Numbered from the stretch's first letter, positions 1 to 9,517 are shown. The stretch: DNA of 64,000 nt from Lachnospiraceae bacterium (GCA_017439665.1 JAFSIS010000078.1:1-64000), one strand, 5' to 3'. Notes: generated from the letters alone by a model not told the origin. Numbers and translations: made by a program.

Positions 1-975
1 GGTAAAGATCCTATCCCTTAAGATCAGTCCCTGCTGAACCACAGAGGACATGGTGATCACATCCATATTTCCTCCGCTTAAAATGGAGACCACCTTTTTT
101 CCTTTTACTTCCAGCTTTTTCAAAGCAGCCACCGTTAACAGTCCGGAATTTTCTACCACCATCTTGTGGTTTTCCACCATATCCAAAAAAGCGACTACCA
201 GTTCACTGTCCTCAATCGTAATGATTCCATCCAGATTTTTCTGCAGATAGGGAAAAATCGTACTTCCCGGCGTTTTGACTGCAGTGCCGTCAGCGATGGT
301 ATTAACTGTATCCAGAGTGGTTACCTTTCCATTTTTTAAGGAAACCTCCATGCAGTTGGCTCCTGCCGGCTCCACACCGATGATCTTGATCTTGGGATTT
401 AACAACTTGGCAAGAGTAGAAACTCCGGTAGCGAGCCCGCCTCCTCCAATGGGACAGAGAATGTAATCCACAAGAGGAAGCTCCTTGACGATTTCCATGG
501 CAATGGTTCCCTGACCGGTAGCCACGGCTTCATCATCAAAGGGATGAATAAAGGTATATCCATGCTTATCTGCCAATTCATAGGCATGGGCACAGGCTTC
601 ATCATAAACATCTCCATACAGCACTACTTCAGCTCCGTAGCTCTTGGTCCGGTTAACCTTGATCAGGGGAGTGGTTGTGGGCATAACGATTACCGACTTT
701 ACTCCATAGCATTTTGCTGCATAGGCAACACCCTGAGCATGGTTGCCCGCAGAAGCAGTAATGATTCCTTTCTGCCGCTCTTCTTCAGACAGAGTGCTCA
801 TTTTATAATATGCTCCCCGCACCTTATAGGCACCGGTAAACTGCATATTTTCAGGTTTTAAAAAAACTTTATTTCCTGTGGTATTACTGAAATGATCACT
901 GTATACCAGTTTGGTCTCCAGAGTTACTTGTTTAACAATTTCACTAGCCTCTTCAAATCTTTCCAGGGTCAGCAT
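1..975 (-). CDS. ilvA: Threonine ammonia-lyase, 3' end cut by window edge
   Basis: PLP enzyme converting L-threonine to 2-oxobutanoate and ammonia, the first step towards isoleucine; some relatives act catabolically. It is seen as 325 codons reading off the left edge. The N-terminus has the PLP-lysine motif FTGAYKVRGA (Lys about residue 51) and the phosphate-binding loop GGGGLATG near residue 180. The ATG at 975 follows an AAAGAGGATG-type ribosome site. The stop of ftsY lies 17 nt upstream, so it may be the last gene of the plsX-to-ftsY run. Clostridial members are about 400 residues with a C-terminal ACT domain, so roughly the last 80 residues are probably outside. Biosynthetic versus catabolic role cannot be decided from this part. 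Confidence 0.93.
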   Translation of the reverse strand, partial: MLTLERFEEASEIVKQVTLETKLVYSDHFSNTTGNKVFLKPENMQFTGAYKVRGAYYKMSTLSEEERQKGIITASAGNHAQGVAYAAKCYGVKSVIVMPTTTPLIKVNRTKSYGAEVVLYGDVYDEACAHAYELADKHGYTFIHPFDDEAVATGQGTIAMEIVKELPLVDYILCPIGGGGLATGVSTLAKLLNPKIKIIGVEPAGANCMEVSLKNGKVTTLDTVNTIADGTAVKTPGSTIFPYLQKNLDGIITIEDSELVVAFLDMVENHKMVVENSGLLTVAALKKLEVKGKKVVSILSGGNMDVITMSSVVQQGLILRDRIFT

Positions 976-992
976 ATTTTCATCCTCTTTCT

Positions 993-1937
993 TTACTCTT
1001 CTTCCAAAGGTGTTGCATCAAATAAGGCATCCACAAATTCATCGGAATTAAATTTCTGCAAGTCCTCAATTGTCTCACCCACACCAATATATTTCACGGG
1101 AATACCCAACTCAGACTGGATGGCAATGGCGATACCACCTTTGGCTGTACCATCCATCTTGGTCAAAACAATACCGGTAAGATCTGCCACCGAACCAAAC
1201 TCTCTGGCCTGATTCAGAGCATTCTGCCCGGTGGTGGCATCCAGGACTACCAGGTTTTCTCTGTGGGCATCTGGAAATTCCCTATCGATGATCCGATTCA
1301 TTTTCTTCAGTTCTTCCATCAGATTCTTTTTATTGTGGAGTCTTCCTGCAGTATCACACAGCAGAACATCTATATTCCTTGCTCTGGCTGCATTGACAGC
1401 ATCATAAACCACACTGGCCGGATCTCCGCCTTCGGTTCCGCCGATCATATCCACACCGGCTCTGTGGCTCCACTCCTCCAACTGCTCGCCGGCCGCTGCA
1501 CGGAAGGTATCTGCCGCTGCAATCAGAACCTTTTTTCCCTGTCCTTTAAGCTTTGCCGCCAGCTTTCCTACGGTAGTGGTTTTTCCTACACCATTTACCC
1601 CGATGATCATCACAATGGACTGCTTTTCTTCAAAGGCATAGGCGGTTTCTTCTACCCTCATCTGCTCCTTAATGGTATTGATCAAAAGCTCTTTACACTG
1701 AGAAGGCTGGGTCAGCAGATTCTCCCTGATCTGTACACGCAGCTTATCCAGAATAGCCTGAGTAGCGTTGATACCTATATCTCCCATCACCAGGATTTCC
1801 TCCAGTTCCTCATAAAACTCCTCATCAATACAGGAGGAGTCATAAAAAACCGTATCAATCTTTCTGACAATATTATCTCTGGTTTTTCCCAGACCTTTTT
1901 TCAGCCTGCTAAAAAACCCTTCTTTTTCCTTTTCCAT
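993..1937 (-). CDS. ftsY: Signal recognition particle receptor FtsY
   Basis: SRP-family GTPase at the membrane that docks ribosome-SRP complexes onto the Sec translocon. GTPase motifs read in order: G1 GVNGVGKTT near residue 113, DTFRAAAGEQL, DTAGRLHN near 192 and TKMDGTAKGG near 257. The N-terminus is a short basic NG-type leader (EKEKEGFFSRLKKGLGKT) without the long acidic A domain of proteobacteria, which is normal for Firmicutes. I prefer the ATG at 1937 over an in-frame ATG at 1967: a GGGGTG site sits just before 1937, and the longer form would start inside a perfect hairpin (1953-1975). It lies downstream of smc with two hairpins between them. Confidence 0.95.
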   Translation of the reverse strand: MEKEKEGFFSRLKKGLGKTRDNIVRKIDTVFYDSSCIDEEFYEELEEILVMGDIGINATQAILDKLRVQIRENLLTQPSQCKELLINTIKEQMRVEETAYAFEEKQSIVMIIGVNGVGKTTTVGKLAAKLKGQGKKVLIAAADTFRAAAGEQLEEWSHRAGVDMIGGTEGGDPASVVYDAVNAARARNIDVLLCDTAGRLHNKKNLMEELKKMNRIIDREFPDAHRENLVVLDATTGQNALNQAREFGSVADLTGIVLTKMDGTAKGGIAIAIQSELGIPVKYIGVGETIEDLQKFNSDEFVDALFDATPLEEE

Positions 1938-1952
1938 TTTACACCCCATGCA

Positions 1953-2015
1953 TATCGCAAGTTTCACTTGCGATACTGCTTAAATAAACAAGTGAAAAAT
2001 CTCTGGATTTTTCAC
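1953..2015. repeat. Two perfect hairpins between smc and ftsY
   Basis: Two adjacent perfect 10-bp stems lie in the smc-ftsY gap. The first has arms TATCGCAAGT and ACTTGCGATA (1953-1962 and 1966-1975) with a TTC loop. The second has arms GTGAAAAATC and GATTTTTCAC (1992-2001 and 2006-2015) with a TCTG loop. Neither is followed by a U-run on the minus strand, so they look like mRNA processing or stability structures, or repeat remnants, rather than intrinsic terminators. Confidence 0.6.
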
Positions 2016-2043
2016 ACCAACCTACACATCTGCTTCAAATTAT

Positions 2044-5000
2044 CTACTTATCCAGTTCACCCTCGATCAGATTGACGCTCACCAGAGTAGAGACACCCTT
2101 CTCCTGCATGGTAATTCCATACAACCGGTCTGCTCTTTCCATAGTTCCCCGTCGATGGGTGATCACGATAAACTGGGTATGCTTCGTCAGCTTATGTAAA
2201 TATTTTGCATATCTTGCCACGTTATTTTCATCCAGAGCCGCTTCAATTTCATCCAAAAGACAAAAAGGCGAAGGCTTCAGATTCTGGATGGCAAACAACA
2301 GAGCGATTGCCGTCAATGCCTTTTCTCCACCGGATAACTGCATCATATTCTGCAGCTTCTTTCCCGGTGGCTGTGCAATAATCCGAATTCCCGCTTCCAG
2401 AATATCCTCATCCTCGATCAGTTCCAAGGTGCCCTTTCCTCCACCAAACAGCTCCTTGAATACTTTATCAAATTCCCGGGAAATTTGGGCAAACTTATCC
2501 TTAAACTGCTTCCGCATGGCGGTATCCAGCTCTTCAATGATTCCCTGTAGGGTCTTTTCGGCTTCCACAAGATCATCATGCTGGGTTTTCAAAAAATCAT
2601 AACGTTCCATCAAATTTTTATAATCTTCAATGGCATTTACATTCACATCTCCCAGACGGCGGATGGCATCCTTAAGAGCTCCGATATCCCGTTTCATTAC
2701 GGTAAGGTCCGTCAATTCCTCATTTCGCATTGAGGCTGCATCACGGAGAGTGATTTCATATTCATTCCACATATAATCAATCTGGGTTTGAATAGCCTCC
2801 TGATGGCGTTCCTTCTGACTGGAAAGACGATAGGCCTCCTTGTCCAGTCTGGTGATCTTTTCGGCCATCTCTTCCCTGGTGGTAAAGAAATTCTTTTGCT
2901 TCTGACTCAGCTCTTCCTTCTCTGATACAATGTCTTTCAATCGAATCTCGGCATCTGACTGGGAAGTATGTGAGGCTTCAATGGTTTCACTGATCTCGGC
3001 AATGGACTTCTCCTTATGCCGGATTTCCTCATTACCTGTCCGGATACCCTCCAGTATCTCTTCCAACTCTCCTTTAAGGCGGTCTGCCTCTGCATTAACA
3101 CGGTCCAGATTCTGCTGTTCAAATCCGATTCTCTGCAGGATTTTTTCTACCTCAACCTCCTGTTCGGAAACACGGGCAGTATGCTCTGATTCCTGAACCC
3201 GTAATCCTTCCAGCTGGCTCTGGAATTCTATGATCTGCTTCTCTACGTTCTTTTCCAGCTCCTGGGAGGACTCCAGTTCCTTTGAAATCTGTGCCTTTCC
3301 CTCGTTAATCTCCCCGATCTGCCTCTCAATATCACCGGCCTCTGTCATCAGGGAATCCACTCCGCTGTGAGTCTCCTCCTGTTTCTCTCTGGCTGCGATC
3401 ACATTCAGGCGGGCAGTATTCTGATGAATGAACTCCTCCTGCAAGTCAGCCTTGATCTGTTCCAGTTCAAGACGCATACGGTTACGCTTTTCCTTGGTAG
3501 CCTCGATTCCATTTAACAGTCCATCCACTTCCTTCAGGTACTGTTTCACCCGTGCTCCAAGCTCTTCCATTTCCCGCCGTCTTCCCAGCAGATTACTGTT
3601 ATTTTTAAAGGCACCTCCGCTGATGGCACCACCGGGTACCAGAAGCTCTCCTTCAATGGTCACCATACGGATTCCATAATCGTATTTCCTGGCAATCTTT
3701 ACTGCATGATCTACATGATCCACCACCACGATCCTGCCCAGCATGGCCTTGGCCACATTCCGATATTTGGGATCAATGCGGACCAGCTCATTGGCCATTC
3801 CCAATACACCCTCTTCTTTCAATACCTGGGGTGTTTTAAATTCCTGGGGCTTCTGAATACTGGTAAGGGGCAGAAATGTGGCTCGCCCGGCCTTATGTTT
3901 TTTCAAAAAGCCGATCATCTTTTTCGCCGTTTCTTCATCCTCGGTGACGATATTCTGAATATTGCCACCAAGGGCTGTTTCAATGGCTGTTTCGTACTTT
4001 TTGTCTACTTTAATGATGTCCGCAACAACACCGATAATCCCTTTTTCTTCTTCCTTTAATTCCATAACCCGTTTAACGGAGCCGCCGTAACCTTCATAGC
4101 GTTCCGTCAGATTGGAAAGGGCATCCAGCTTTGATTTTTCCTGGTGATATTTTACCTGCGTATCTCTAAGTGCCTGATCCTGGGAAGAAAGCTCCTCCTT
4201 CACCTCTTCCAGTTCTTCTTCTTTTTTGGCCTGGGAAAGGTTCAGGTCACTGATCTTCTTCTGTATATTTTCAAATTCCTTTTCCAGTTCCTGGATCAGA
4301 TTTCCCTGCTTTTCTTCATCTGATTTGACCAGAACCAGACGTGAAGTCAGTTCTGCCCTGCGGATCTGGAGCTGTTCCAGCATCGTATCGTATCGTTCTA
4401 TCTGGGATTTAATGGTACCGCGTTCATTCAAGGCATTGATGATCGTATTTTTACCGGCCTCAATATGATTATTGATCTCTTCAATCTGCCTCTGAACCTG
4501 TGCAAGCTGTCCGGCAGCCTCTTCCCTGCTTTCTCCTGCTCTTTTCGCATCCTCATCAATAGACTGTTTAAGCCCTGAGATCTTCTGCCTCTCTTCTTCC
4601 TTTTCAAAAAGAGAATTCTCTACCTGACTTTTGCGGGAAAGCAGATGTTCACCATTATTTCTGGCAAAATTGATCTGCTCCGTCAGTACCTTGATCTCTC
4701 CCTCCAGCTTCCCTCTGAGAACACTGGTGTCCGTCAGATTCGTCCTGGTACGCTCAATCTCCTCTTCCAGGGTTTCGATCCGTTCCTGAACCCGGTCATA
4801 TTCTTCTTTAATGCCCTCATAAGCTGCATTGGAAGCTTCCAGCTCCTCCTGAGCCAGGCCAAGAGATTCCTCTGTTTTTTCCAACTGTTCTTTGATCCGG
4901 TTGTTTTCCAGAAGAAACATGTTCACATCCAGGGTTTTCAGTTCTTCCTTCTTTTTCAGATAAATCTTTGCCTTTTCGGACTGCCTTTCCAGGGGCCCGA

Positions 5001-5604
5001 TCTGCTTTTCCAGTTCAGAAAGAATATCATTTACACGGATAAGATTCTGCTTCTCATCCTCCAGCTTCTTCTGGGCAGCCGACTTTCTCCGTTTAAACTT
5101 TACGATACCGGCAGCTTCGTCAAAAAGCTCCCTCTTTTCCTCCGGCTTACCACTTAAAATCTTATCAATCTGACCCTGGCCGATGATAGAGTAGCCTTCC
5201 TTACCGATTCCCGTATCATAAAAGAGTTCATTTACATCCTTCAGACGGCAGGCAGCCCCATTGATCAAATACTCACTTTCTCCGGAACGGTAAAGGCGGC
5301 GCGCCACCGTTACCTCATCATAGTCAATGGCCAGCTGGTGGTCGCTGTTATCCAGCGTAATGGCCACGTAGGCATAGCTTAAAGGTTTTCTCGTCTCTGT
5401 TCCGGAAAAGATCACATCCTGCATGGATGCCCCACGCAACTGCTTGATCCTCTGCTCACCCAGTACCCAGCGAACGGCATCCGCAACATTACTTTTACCA
5501 CTTCCATTAGGGCCTACAATGCCCGTAATTCCATTATGAAACTGAAAGGTGATCTTATTGGCAAAGGATTTAAATCCCTGTACTTCAATCCGTTTTAAAT
5601 ACAT
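2044..5604 (-). CDS. smc: Chromosome partition protein SMC
   Basis: SMC ATPase that condenses and helps segregate the chromosome with ScpA and ScpB. At 1186 residues it has full family length. The N-terminal Walker A GPNGSGKSN is at about residues 32-40. Long coiled coils flank a hinge around residues 500-670 (EGYGGSVKRVM region). The C-terminal head has signature LSGGEKAL near 1088 and Walker B CLLDEIEAALDENN near 1112. The ATG at 5604 follows a GGAG site. It starts 21 nt after the rnc stop, the classical rnc-smc-ftsY linkage. ScpA and ScpB are not in the window. Confidence 0.98.
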   Translation of the reverse strand: MYLKRIEVQGFKSFANKITFQFHNGITGIVGPNGSGKSNVADAVRWVLGEQRIKQLRGASMQDVIFSGTETRKPLSYAYVAITLDNSDHQLAIDYDEVTVARRLYRSGESEYLINGAACRLKDVNELFYDTGIGKEGYSIIGQGQIDKILSGKPEEKRELFDEAAGIVKFKRRKSAAQKKLEDEKQNLIRVNDILSELEKQIGPLERQSEKAKIYLKKKEELKTLDVNMFLLENNRIKEQLEKTEESLGLAQEELEASNAAYEGIKEEYDRVQERIETLEEEIERTRTNLTDTSVLRGKLEGEIKVLTEQINFARNNGEHLLSRKSQVENSLFEKEEERQKISGLKQSIDEDAKRAGESREEAAGQLAQVQRQIEEINNHIEAGKNTIINALNERGTIKSQIERYDTMLEQLQIRRAELTSRLVLVKSDEEKQGNLIQELEKEFENIQKKISDLNLSQAKKEEELEEVKEELSSQDQALRDTQVKYHQEKSKLDALSNLTERYEGYGGSVKRVMELKEEEKGIIGVVADIIKVDKKYETAIETALGGNIQNIVTEDEETAKKMIGFLKKHKAGRATFLPLTSIQKPQEFKTPQVLKEEGVLGMANELVRIDPKYRNVAKAMLGRIVVVDHVDHAVKIARKYDYGIRMVTIEGELLVPGGAISGGAFKNNSNLLGRRREMEELGARVKQYLKEVDGLLNGIEATKEKRNRMRLELEQIKADLQEEFIHQNTARLNVIAAREKQEETHSGVDSLMTEAGDIERQIGEINEGKAQISKELESSQELEKNVEKQIIEFQSQLEGLRVQESEHTARVSEQEVEVEKILQRIGFEQQNLDRVNAEADRLKGELEEILEGIRTGNEEIRHKEKSIAEISETIEASHTSQSDAEIRLKDIVSEKEELSQKQKNFFTTREEMAEKITRLDKEAYRLSSQKERHQEAIQTQIDYMWNEYEITLRDAASMRNEELTDLTVMKRDIGALKDAIRRLGDVNVNAIEDYKNLMERYDFLKTQHDDLVEAEKTLQGIIEELDTAMRKQFKDKFAQISREFDKVFKELFGGGKGTLELIEDEDILEAGIRIIAQPPGKKLQNMMQLSGGEKALTAIALLFAIQNLKPSPFCLLDEIEAALDENNVARYAKYLHKLTKHTQFIVITHRRGTMERADRLYGITMQEKGVSTLVSVNLIEGELDK

Positions 5605-5625
5605 CTATCCACTACTCCGTTTCTT

Positions 5626-6327
5626 CTATTTTTTCTCCTGCTCCTTTAACAGCAGGATAGCCTCGTATGCAGCCTGTTGTTCCGCTGCCTTTTTGGTGCG
5701 TCCCCGTCCAAAGCCTACCCGCTTATCATTCAAAAGAGCCTGAACAGTAAATTCTTTATTGTGGTCCGGACCGCTTTCCTCCAGCAGCTCATATACCAGC
5801 TGCTGATTGGGCCTGGTCTGGATCATTTCCTGCAGAATGGTCTTACTGTCATGGAAAAAGACCTTATTTTCAGAATCAGCAAGAATAAATCCCCGCACAA
5901 ATTCTCTAACCACAGAAAAACCACCATCCAGATACATGGCACCGATCAGGGCTTCCAATACATCGGCTATAATGGACTCTCTTTCTCTTCCTCCGGTGGC
6001 TTCTTCACCCTTTCCCAGAAGAATAAACTTTCCCAATTCCACTTTTTTTGCACAGCCGGCCAGAGCCGGTTCACAAACGATGGACGAACGAAGCCTTGTC
6101 AGCTTTCCTTCCGGCATATCCGGATGCTCATAAAATAGAAACTCACTGGTAAGAAGTTCCAAAACAGCATCACCCAAAAATTCCAGACGTTCATAATCTC
6201 CGCTTTTTCTGATCTTCTGCTCATTAGCATGTGAACTGTGGGTTAAGGCCTGTTTTAACAGCTCATGCCTTTGAAAACGATATCCTATTCTTTTTTCCAG
6301 TTCTTCCAATGAATATACGCCCTTCAT
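5626..6327 (-). CDS. rnc: Ribonuclease III
   Basis: Double-strand-specific endoribonuclease that matures rRNA and cleaves structured mRNAs. The 233 residues hold the catalytic helix ERLEFLGDAVLEL near residue 45, the second acidic cluster DVLEALIGAMYLDGG near 118, and a C-terminal double-stranded RNA-binding domain from about residue 158 ending in GRGRTKKAAEQQAA. The ATG at 6327 opens MKGVYSLEELEKRIGY, a normal RNase III start. A strong terminator separates it from acpP, so rnc probably has its own promoter or relies on read-through. It is followed closely by smc. Confidence 0.97.
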   Translation of the reverse strand: MKGVYSLEELEKRIGYRFQRHELLKQALTHSSHANEQKIRKSGDYERLEFLGDAVLELLTSEFLFYEHPDMPEGKLTRLRSSIVCEPALAGCAKKVELGKFILLGKGEEATGGRERESIIADVLEALIGAMYLDGGFSVVREFVRGFILADSENKVFFHDSKTILQEMIQTRPNQQLVYELLEESGPDHNKEFTVQALLNDKRVGFGRGRTKKAAEQQAAYEAILLLKEQEKK

Positions 6328-6363
6328 TCCTTTTGCCCCTCATCCTGACTACTCTCTACAACT

Positions 6364-6388
6364 CGAAAAAGCCCTTGACGGGCTTTCG
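6364..6388 (-). terminator. Intrinsic terminator after acpP
   Basis: On the minus strand a 7-bp stem AAAGCCC/GGGCTTT with loop GTCAA is followed by further U residues (GGGCTTTTTCG). It lies between the acpP stop and the rnc start. Confidence 0.75.
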
Positions 6389-6406
6389 ATTGTTTCTTAT
6401 TGTCCA

Positions 6407-6637
6407 TTAGCTGATAGCAGCTTTGATCAGTTCTACTGCCTCTTCTACGGTAGTAATATTTTCCGCACTTTCCGGCGAAATTTCAATGTCGAATTCCTCT
6501 TCTAATCCCATGATAATCTGAAAAACATCCAGAGAATCTGCTCCTAAATCATCTGCAAATGTAGACTCCATAGTGATTTCTTCAGGATCCACACTTAACA
6601 CCTCAGCAATTACTTTTTTTAATTTTTCAAATTCCAT
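6407..6637 (-). CDS. acpP: Acyl carrier protein
   Basis: Carrier of acyl intermediates in fatty acid and phospholipid synthesis. It is 76 residues and acidic, with the phosphopantetheine attachment motif GADSLD (Ser35) and helix [17 protein letters not shown], all standard for ACP. It lies directly downstream of plsX, whose acyl-phosphate product depends on acyl-ACP. The ATG at 6637 follows a GGAAAGGAA-type site. The downstream hairpin at 6364-6388 probably ends the plsX-acpP transcript. Confidence 0.97.
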   Translation of the reverse strand: MEFEKLKKVIAEVLSVDPEEITMESTFADDLGADSLDVFQIIMGLEEEFDIEISPESAENITTVEEAVELIKAAIS

Positions 6638-6744
6638 TGTAATGTTCCTTTCCTTCCATTTTCCTTTTAATGGATTTTGTTTACCATACTGATATTTTCT
6701 ATCATAAACGGAATACTTTTCTCTATGCAGTTATCCTGACTGCA

Positions 6745-7761
6745 TTAAGTGCTTTCCGTACTTTCTTCCTTTACAATGACCTTCTTTATCTTTTCATTGA
6801 TCTTCTGCTCCTTGAAGGTCTGACACTGTAAAATGGTATTCTTAATCTCCACCGCCTTGGAACTTCCATGGGTTTTTACTACCAGCCCCTTAAGTCCCAG
6901 CAAAGGTGCTCCTCCATGCTCTTCCAGCTGAAAGCCTTTTAAACTTTCCTTCAGGGCCGGCTTCACCAGCAGGGCACCGATCTTACTGCGAAGGGTGGTC
7001 ATCATTCCCTCCTTCACCGTCTTGATCAGTGCTCCTCCTACACCTTCATACAATTTCAGGATCACATTGCCAACGAAGGCTTCACACACGATGACATCCG
7101 CATACCCTTTGGGGATATCCCTGGCCTCTATACTTCCGATAAAGTTAATGCCTTCTGCTTCCTTTAATAAAGGAAAGGTTTCCTTCACCAGCGCATTACC
7201 CTTTTCCTCTTCTGCACCGATATTCACGATGGCCACCTTTGGATTAGTAATCCCCATAACGTTTTCCATATATACAGAGCCCATTTTTGCAAACTGTACC
7301 AGATGGGATGGTCTGGCGTCCACATTGGCTCCACAGTCCACCAGAAGGGAGGCTCCTTTCAGGGTAGGAATAAGGGGTGCAAGAGGTGGTCTTTCTACAC
7401 CTTTAATCCGTCCCACTACCAACTGACCGCCTACCAGTACGGCGCCGGTACTGCCGGCAGAAACGAAGGCATCACAGGTTCCTTCCTTTACCAGCTGCAT
7501 AGCCCGTACAATAGAGGAATCCTTCTTCTTGCGGATAGCCATGACCGGCGGCTCAGCCATCTTAATCACCTCTCTGGCATCCACCACCTCTACACGGCTC
7601 TGGTCATAGGTATATCCTGACAGCTCCTGACGGATAACCTCTTCTTTTCCCACAAGAAAAACTTTGATCTCACTGCTTGCCGCAAGTGCATCTACGGCTC
7701 CCTGTACAATGGCACCGGGGGCATTGTCCCCTCCCATTGCATCCAGTGCTACATTTACCAT
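6745..7761 (-). CDS. plsX: Phosphate acyltransferase PlsX
   Basis: Makes acyl-phosphate from acyl-ACP as the first acyl donor of phosphatidic acid synthesis with PlsY. Visible landmarks are DAMGGDNAP at the N-terminus, GSTGAVLVGG, and the CEAFVGNVILKLYEG region, with about 338 residues in total. I chose the ATG at 7761 (VNVALDAMGGDNAP). An in-frame GTG three codons earlier at 7770 also has a plausible ribosome site (AGGAAG), so the exact start is open. It heads the plsX-acpP pair. An imperfect ATGCAGT/ACTGCAT hairpin (6725-6745) abuts its stop. Confidence 0.96.
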   Translation of the reverse strand: MVNVALDAMGGDNAPGAIVQGAVDALAASSEIKVFLVGKEEVIRQELSGYTYDQSRVEVVDAREVIKMAEPPVMAIRKKKDSSIVRAMQLVKEGTCDAFVSAGSTGAVLVGGQLVVGRIKGVERPPLAPLIPTLKGASLLVDCGANVDARPSHLVQFAKMGSVYMENVMGITNPKVAIVNIGAEEEKGNALVKETFPLLKEAEGINFIGSIEARDIPKGYADVIVCEAFVGNVILKLYEGVGGALIKTVKEGMMTTLRSKIGALLVKPALKESLKGFQLEEHGGAPLLGLKGLVVKTHGSSKAVEIKNTILQCQTFKEQKINEKIKKVIVKEESTEST

Positions 7762-7849
7762 TTGTGACACTTCTCTCTTCCTTTTTTACTCTAAGTTCTA
7801 ATATACTAAACCGATATGTAAAAAGCAAGGAGTTTTTCTGTAGGCAAAT

Positions 7850-7879
7850 ACGTTACTGTTCACATGTGAACAGCAACGT
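7850..7879. repeat. 30-bp near-perfect palindrome upstream of plsX
   Basis: Two abutting 15-bp arms (7850-7864 and 7865-7879) match at 14 of 15 positions around a central CACATGTG. The core GTTACTGTTCA equals the terminal repeat of the element at 62466-62598, so it may be the shortest member of the dispersed family. It could also act as a processing hairpin between the ATPase gene and plsX. Confidence 0.6.
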
Positions 7880-7898
7880 AAATATTATTTGACATTGT

Positions 7899-9122
7899 TC
7901 AGATCAGATTGCTTGGAATAAAGCAATTATCCGCATCAATCGGTATCGGCTCTTCGCACATACAGATGATTCCGCCATTACCACGCTTCAGGGAAGCCTT
8001 GTCGATCACGCTGTATTTTTTGACTTCACGCCGGTCGGGTGCAGCACTCTTTTTAATCTCCAACGGATGAATGACATTGTTTTCCTCAACAAATACATCG
8101 ATCTCTTTTGCGTTGGAATCCCGGAAGTAAGTGAGGTTCACCTTTGACTTTGCATAGGCGTAATTCTTAACCAGTTCCATCACCACATAGTTCTCGTAGT
8201 AGTGACCACTTGCAGCTCCATTGCGCAGAGTATCCGGTGTCAGCCACATAGACAGATACGCACATAATCCCGTATCGCAGAAGTACAGCTTGGGTGTTTT
8301 GCTGAGTCGTTTCAGTTCGTTGTTGGAATAGGGTGCAAGCAGATAGACAAGGTGAAGTCCTACGAGCACTTTCAGCCATTCCTTTGCTGTACTCGGTGCA
8401 ATGTCAGCGGCTTCAGCCAGCGTCGCGTAATTGACCTGCCCGGACACAAGAGACGCACATCCCACAAGGAATTTGCGAAAACGCACGGTATCGGTAATTC
8501 CTCCAGCTTCGGCGACATCACGCATCAGATAGGTGTCGATGTAGGAATTAAAATACTCTTGTCTGAGTTCATCGTCCACGCCCTGCACCTGCGGCATACC
8601 GCCCTCCCAAATATGATTGAACACTTGAAGCACATCGTTTTTGGGAAGTTTTCTCTGCCTTGCCTGCAAAGTTGCGAGGGAAAAGTCCAGGTCGGTGTCG
8701 AACAGGATCCCTGCCTTTTCTCTTGCGGATAAACCGTAAAGCTCCAGGATACCAATTCTCCCTGCAAGGGTCTCACGAACTTTTTTCATCATCTCGTACT
8801 GTTGTGAGCCGGTAAGCCAGATAAGGCCCTTTTCCTCAGTCTCATCACAAATGACCTTGATCTGCTCGAACAATTCCGGGGCTTTTTGTACCTCGTCAAT
8901 AAGAACCGGCGGCTTATAGGTCTGGAAGAATAACACAGGGTCAGATTGTGCAAGTTCTCTCGCCATTGCATTGTCCATAGTGACGTAGGTTCTGTCACTA
9001 TCTGCCAAATGCTTTAACATTGTTGTTTTGCCGACCAGCCTTGCCCCCGTAACAAGGACAACCTTAAAAAAATCATTGAGCTTTAAGAATTTCCGTTCAA
9101 GCTCTCTTGTAATATATTCCAT
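7899..9122 (-). CDS. AAA ATPase with DUF4143 C-terminal domain
   Basis: A 407-residue ATPase of the AAA_14/DUF4143 type, common in gut anaerobes and archaea, without an established cellular role. Walker A is GARLVGKTT near residue 26 and Walker B is PPVLIDEVQKAP near residue 70, with sensor I as LTGSQQ. The C-terminal half has winged-helix-like and nuclease-like (PD-(D/E)XK-type) features: the FRDSNAKEIDVFVEEN then PLEIKKSAA spacing resembles the D...ExK layout, which is an inference. The ATG at 9122 follows a GAGGTG site. A decayed copy of its first third and upstream flank lies at 9760-10120, so the unit has duplicated. It splits plsX from the secretion cluster. Confidence 0.85.
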   Translation of the reverse strand: MEYITRELERKFLKLNDFFKVVLVTGARLVGKTTMLKHLADSDRTYVTMDNAMARELAQSDPVLFFQTYKPPVLIDEVQKAPELFEQIKVICDETEEKGLIWLTGSQQYEMMKKVRETLAGRIGILELYGLSAREKAGILFDTDLDFSLATLQARQRKLPKNDVLQVFNHIWEGGMPQVQGVDDELRQEYFNSYIDTYLMRDVAEAGGITDTVRFRKFLVGCASLVSGQVNYATLAEAADIAPSTAKEWLKVLVGLHLVYLLAPYSNNELKRLSKTPKLYFCDTGLCAYLSMWLTPDTLRNGAASGHYYENYVVMELVKNYAYAKSKVNLTYFRDSNAKEIDVFVEENNVIHPLEIKKSAAPDRREVKKYSVIDKASLKRGNGGIICMCEEPIPIDADNCFIPSNLI

Positions 9123-9235
9123 AATACACCTCTGATTTTAGGATAATCTATGATCAATCATATTTTATTATAACTTATCCATTTCTTCAAGAAGATATAC
9201 GCATGGGTGGTATCTGCTACCAGTTCATACCCTTT
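8876..9235. repeat. Direct repeat copy A (ATPase 5' part plus flank)
   Basis: This stretch covers the ATPase N-terminus and about 110 nt of upstream DNA. It is repeated almost unchanged at 9760-10120, about 0.9 kb to the right in the same orientation. By eye the two differ at roughly one base in fourteen. Copy A keeps the reading frame. Confidence 0.85.
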
Positions 9236-9350
9236 CTCCCAAACCGCCACCGTTTAATAAATACTCTCCGTAAGTTCCATTTCCATCTTTTGTAACAAAT
9301 TCATAAGTAACCTCACTGTATTCGTTCTCGAAGACGTGAAATGCCTTTTG
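9236..9350 (-). pseudogene. Remnant of a TPR-protein C-terminus
   Basis: Read on the minus strand this encodes residues such as VTYEFVTKDGNGTYGEYL, matching the C-terminal TYEFVTKDGNGTYSEYL of the TPR membrane protein at 10169-11239. There is no start and no TPR part; the match breaks off near 9350 and 9236. It is a shred of a further paralogue destroyed by rearrangement around the duplicated ATPase. Confidence 0.7.
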
Positions 9351-9408
9351 CCGTCCAGCAGCGTCAAGTTCCTTTTTCCTGGCGGCATTCGTGTATATTC
9401 ACTTGTGA

Positions 9409-9461
9409 TTGACAAAAATCGACATATCGTATAAACTAAAACTTACCCCGCAAGGGGTAAG
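9409..9461 (+). promoter_or_regulatory. Promoter and 5' hairpin of toxin-like transcript
   Basis: TTGACA at 9409-9414 is followed after 17 nt by TAAACT (9432-9437), a plausible sigma-A promoter. The predicted transcript then opens directly with a perfect 8-bp stem CTTACCCC/GGGGTAAG capped by GCAA (9442-9461). A 5' terminal stem-loop of this kind is known to protect and translationally silence Fst-type toxin mRNAs; that parallel is an inference. Confidence 0.6.
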
Positions 9462-9517
9462 GGCGTTGCCATAATACGGTAGGCGGTTAGTCACACCACC
9501 CGAAAGAGGGTGAGGCC

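Noticed and set aside
2644..5160. Plus-strand open frames opposite smc
   Set aside because: They follow smc codon structure, lack ribosome sites and homology, and are shadows of the real gene.
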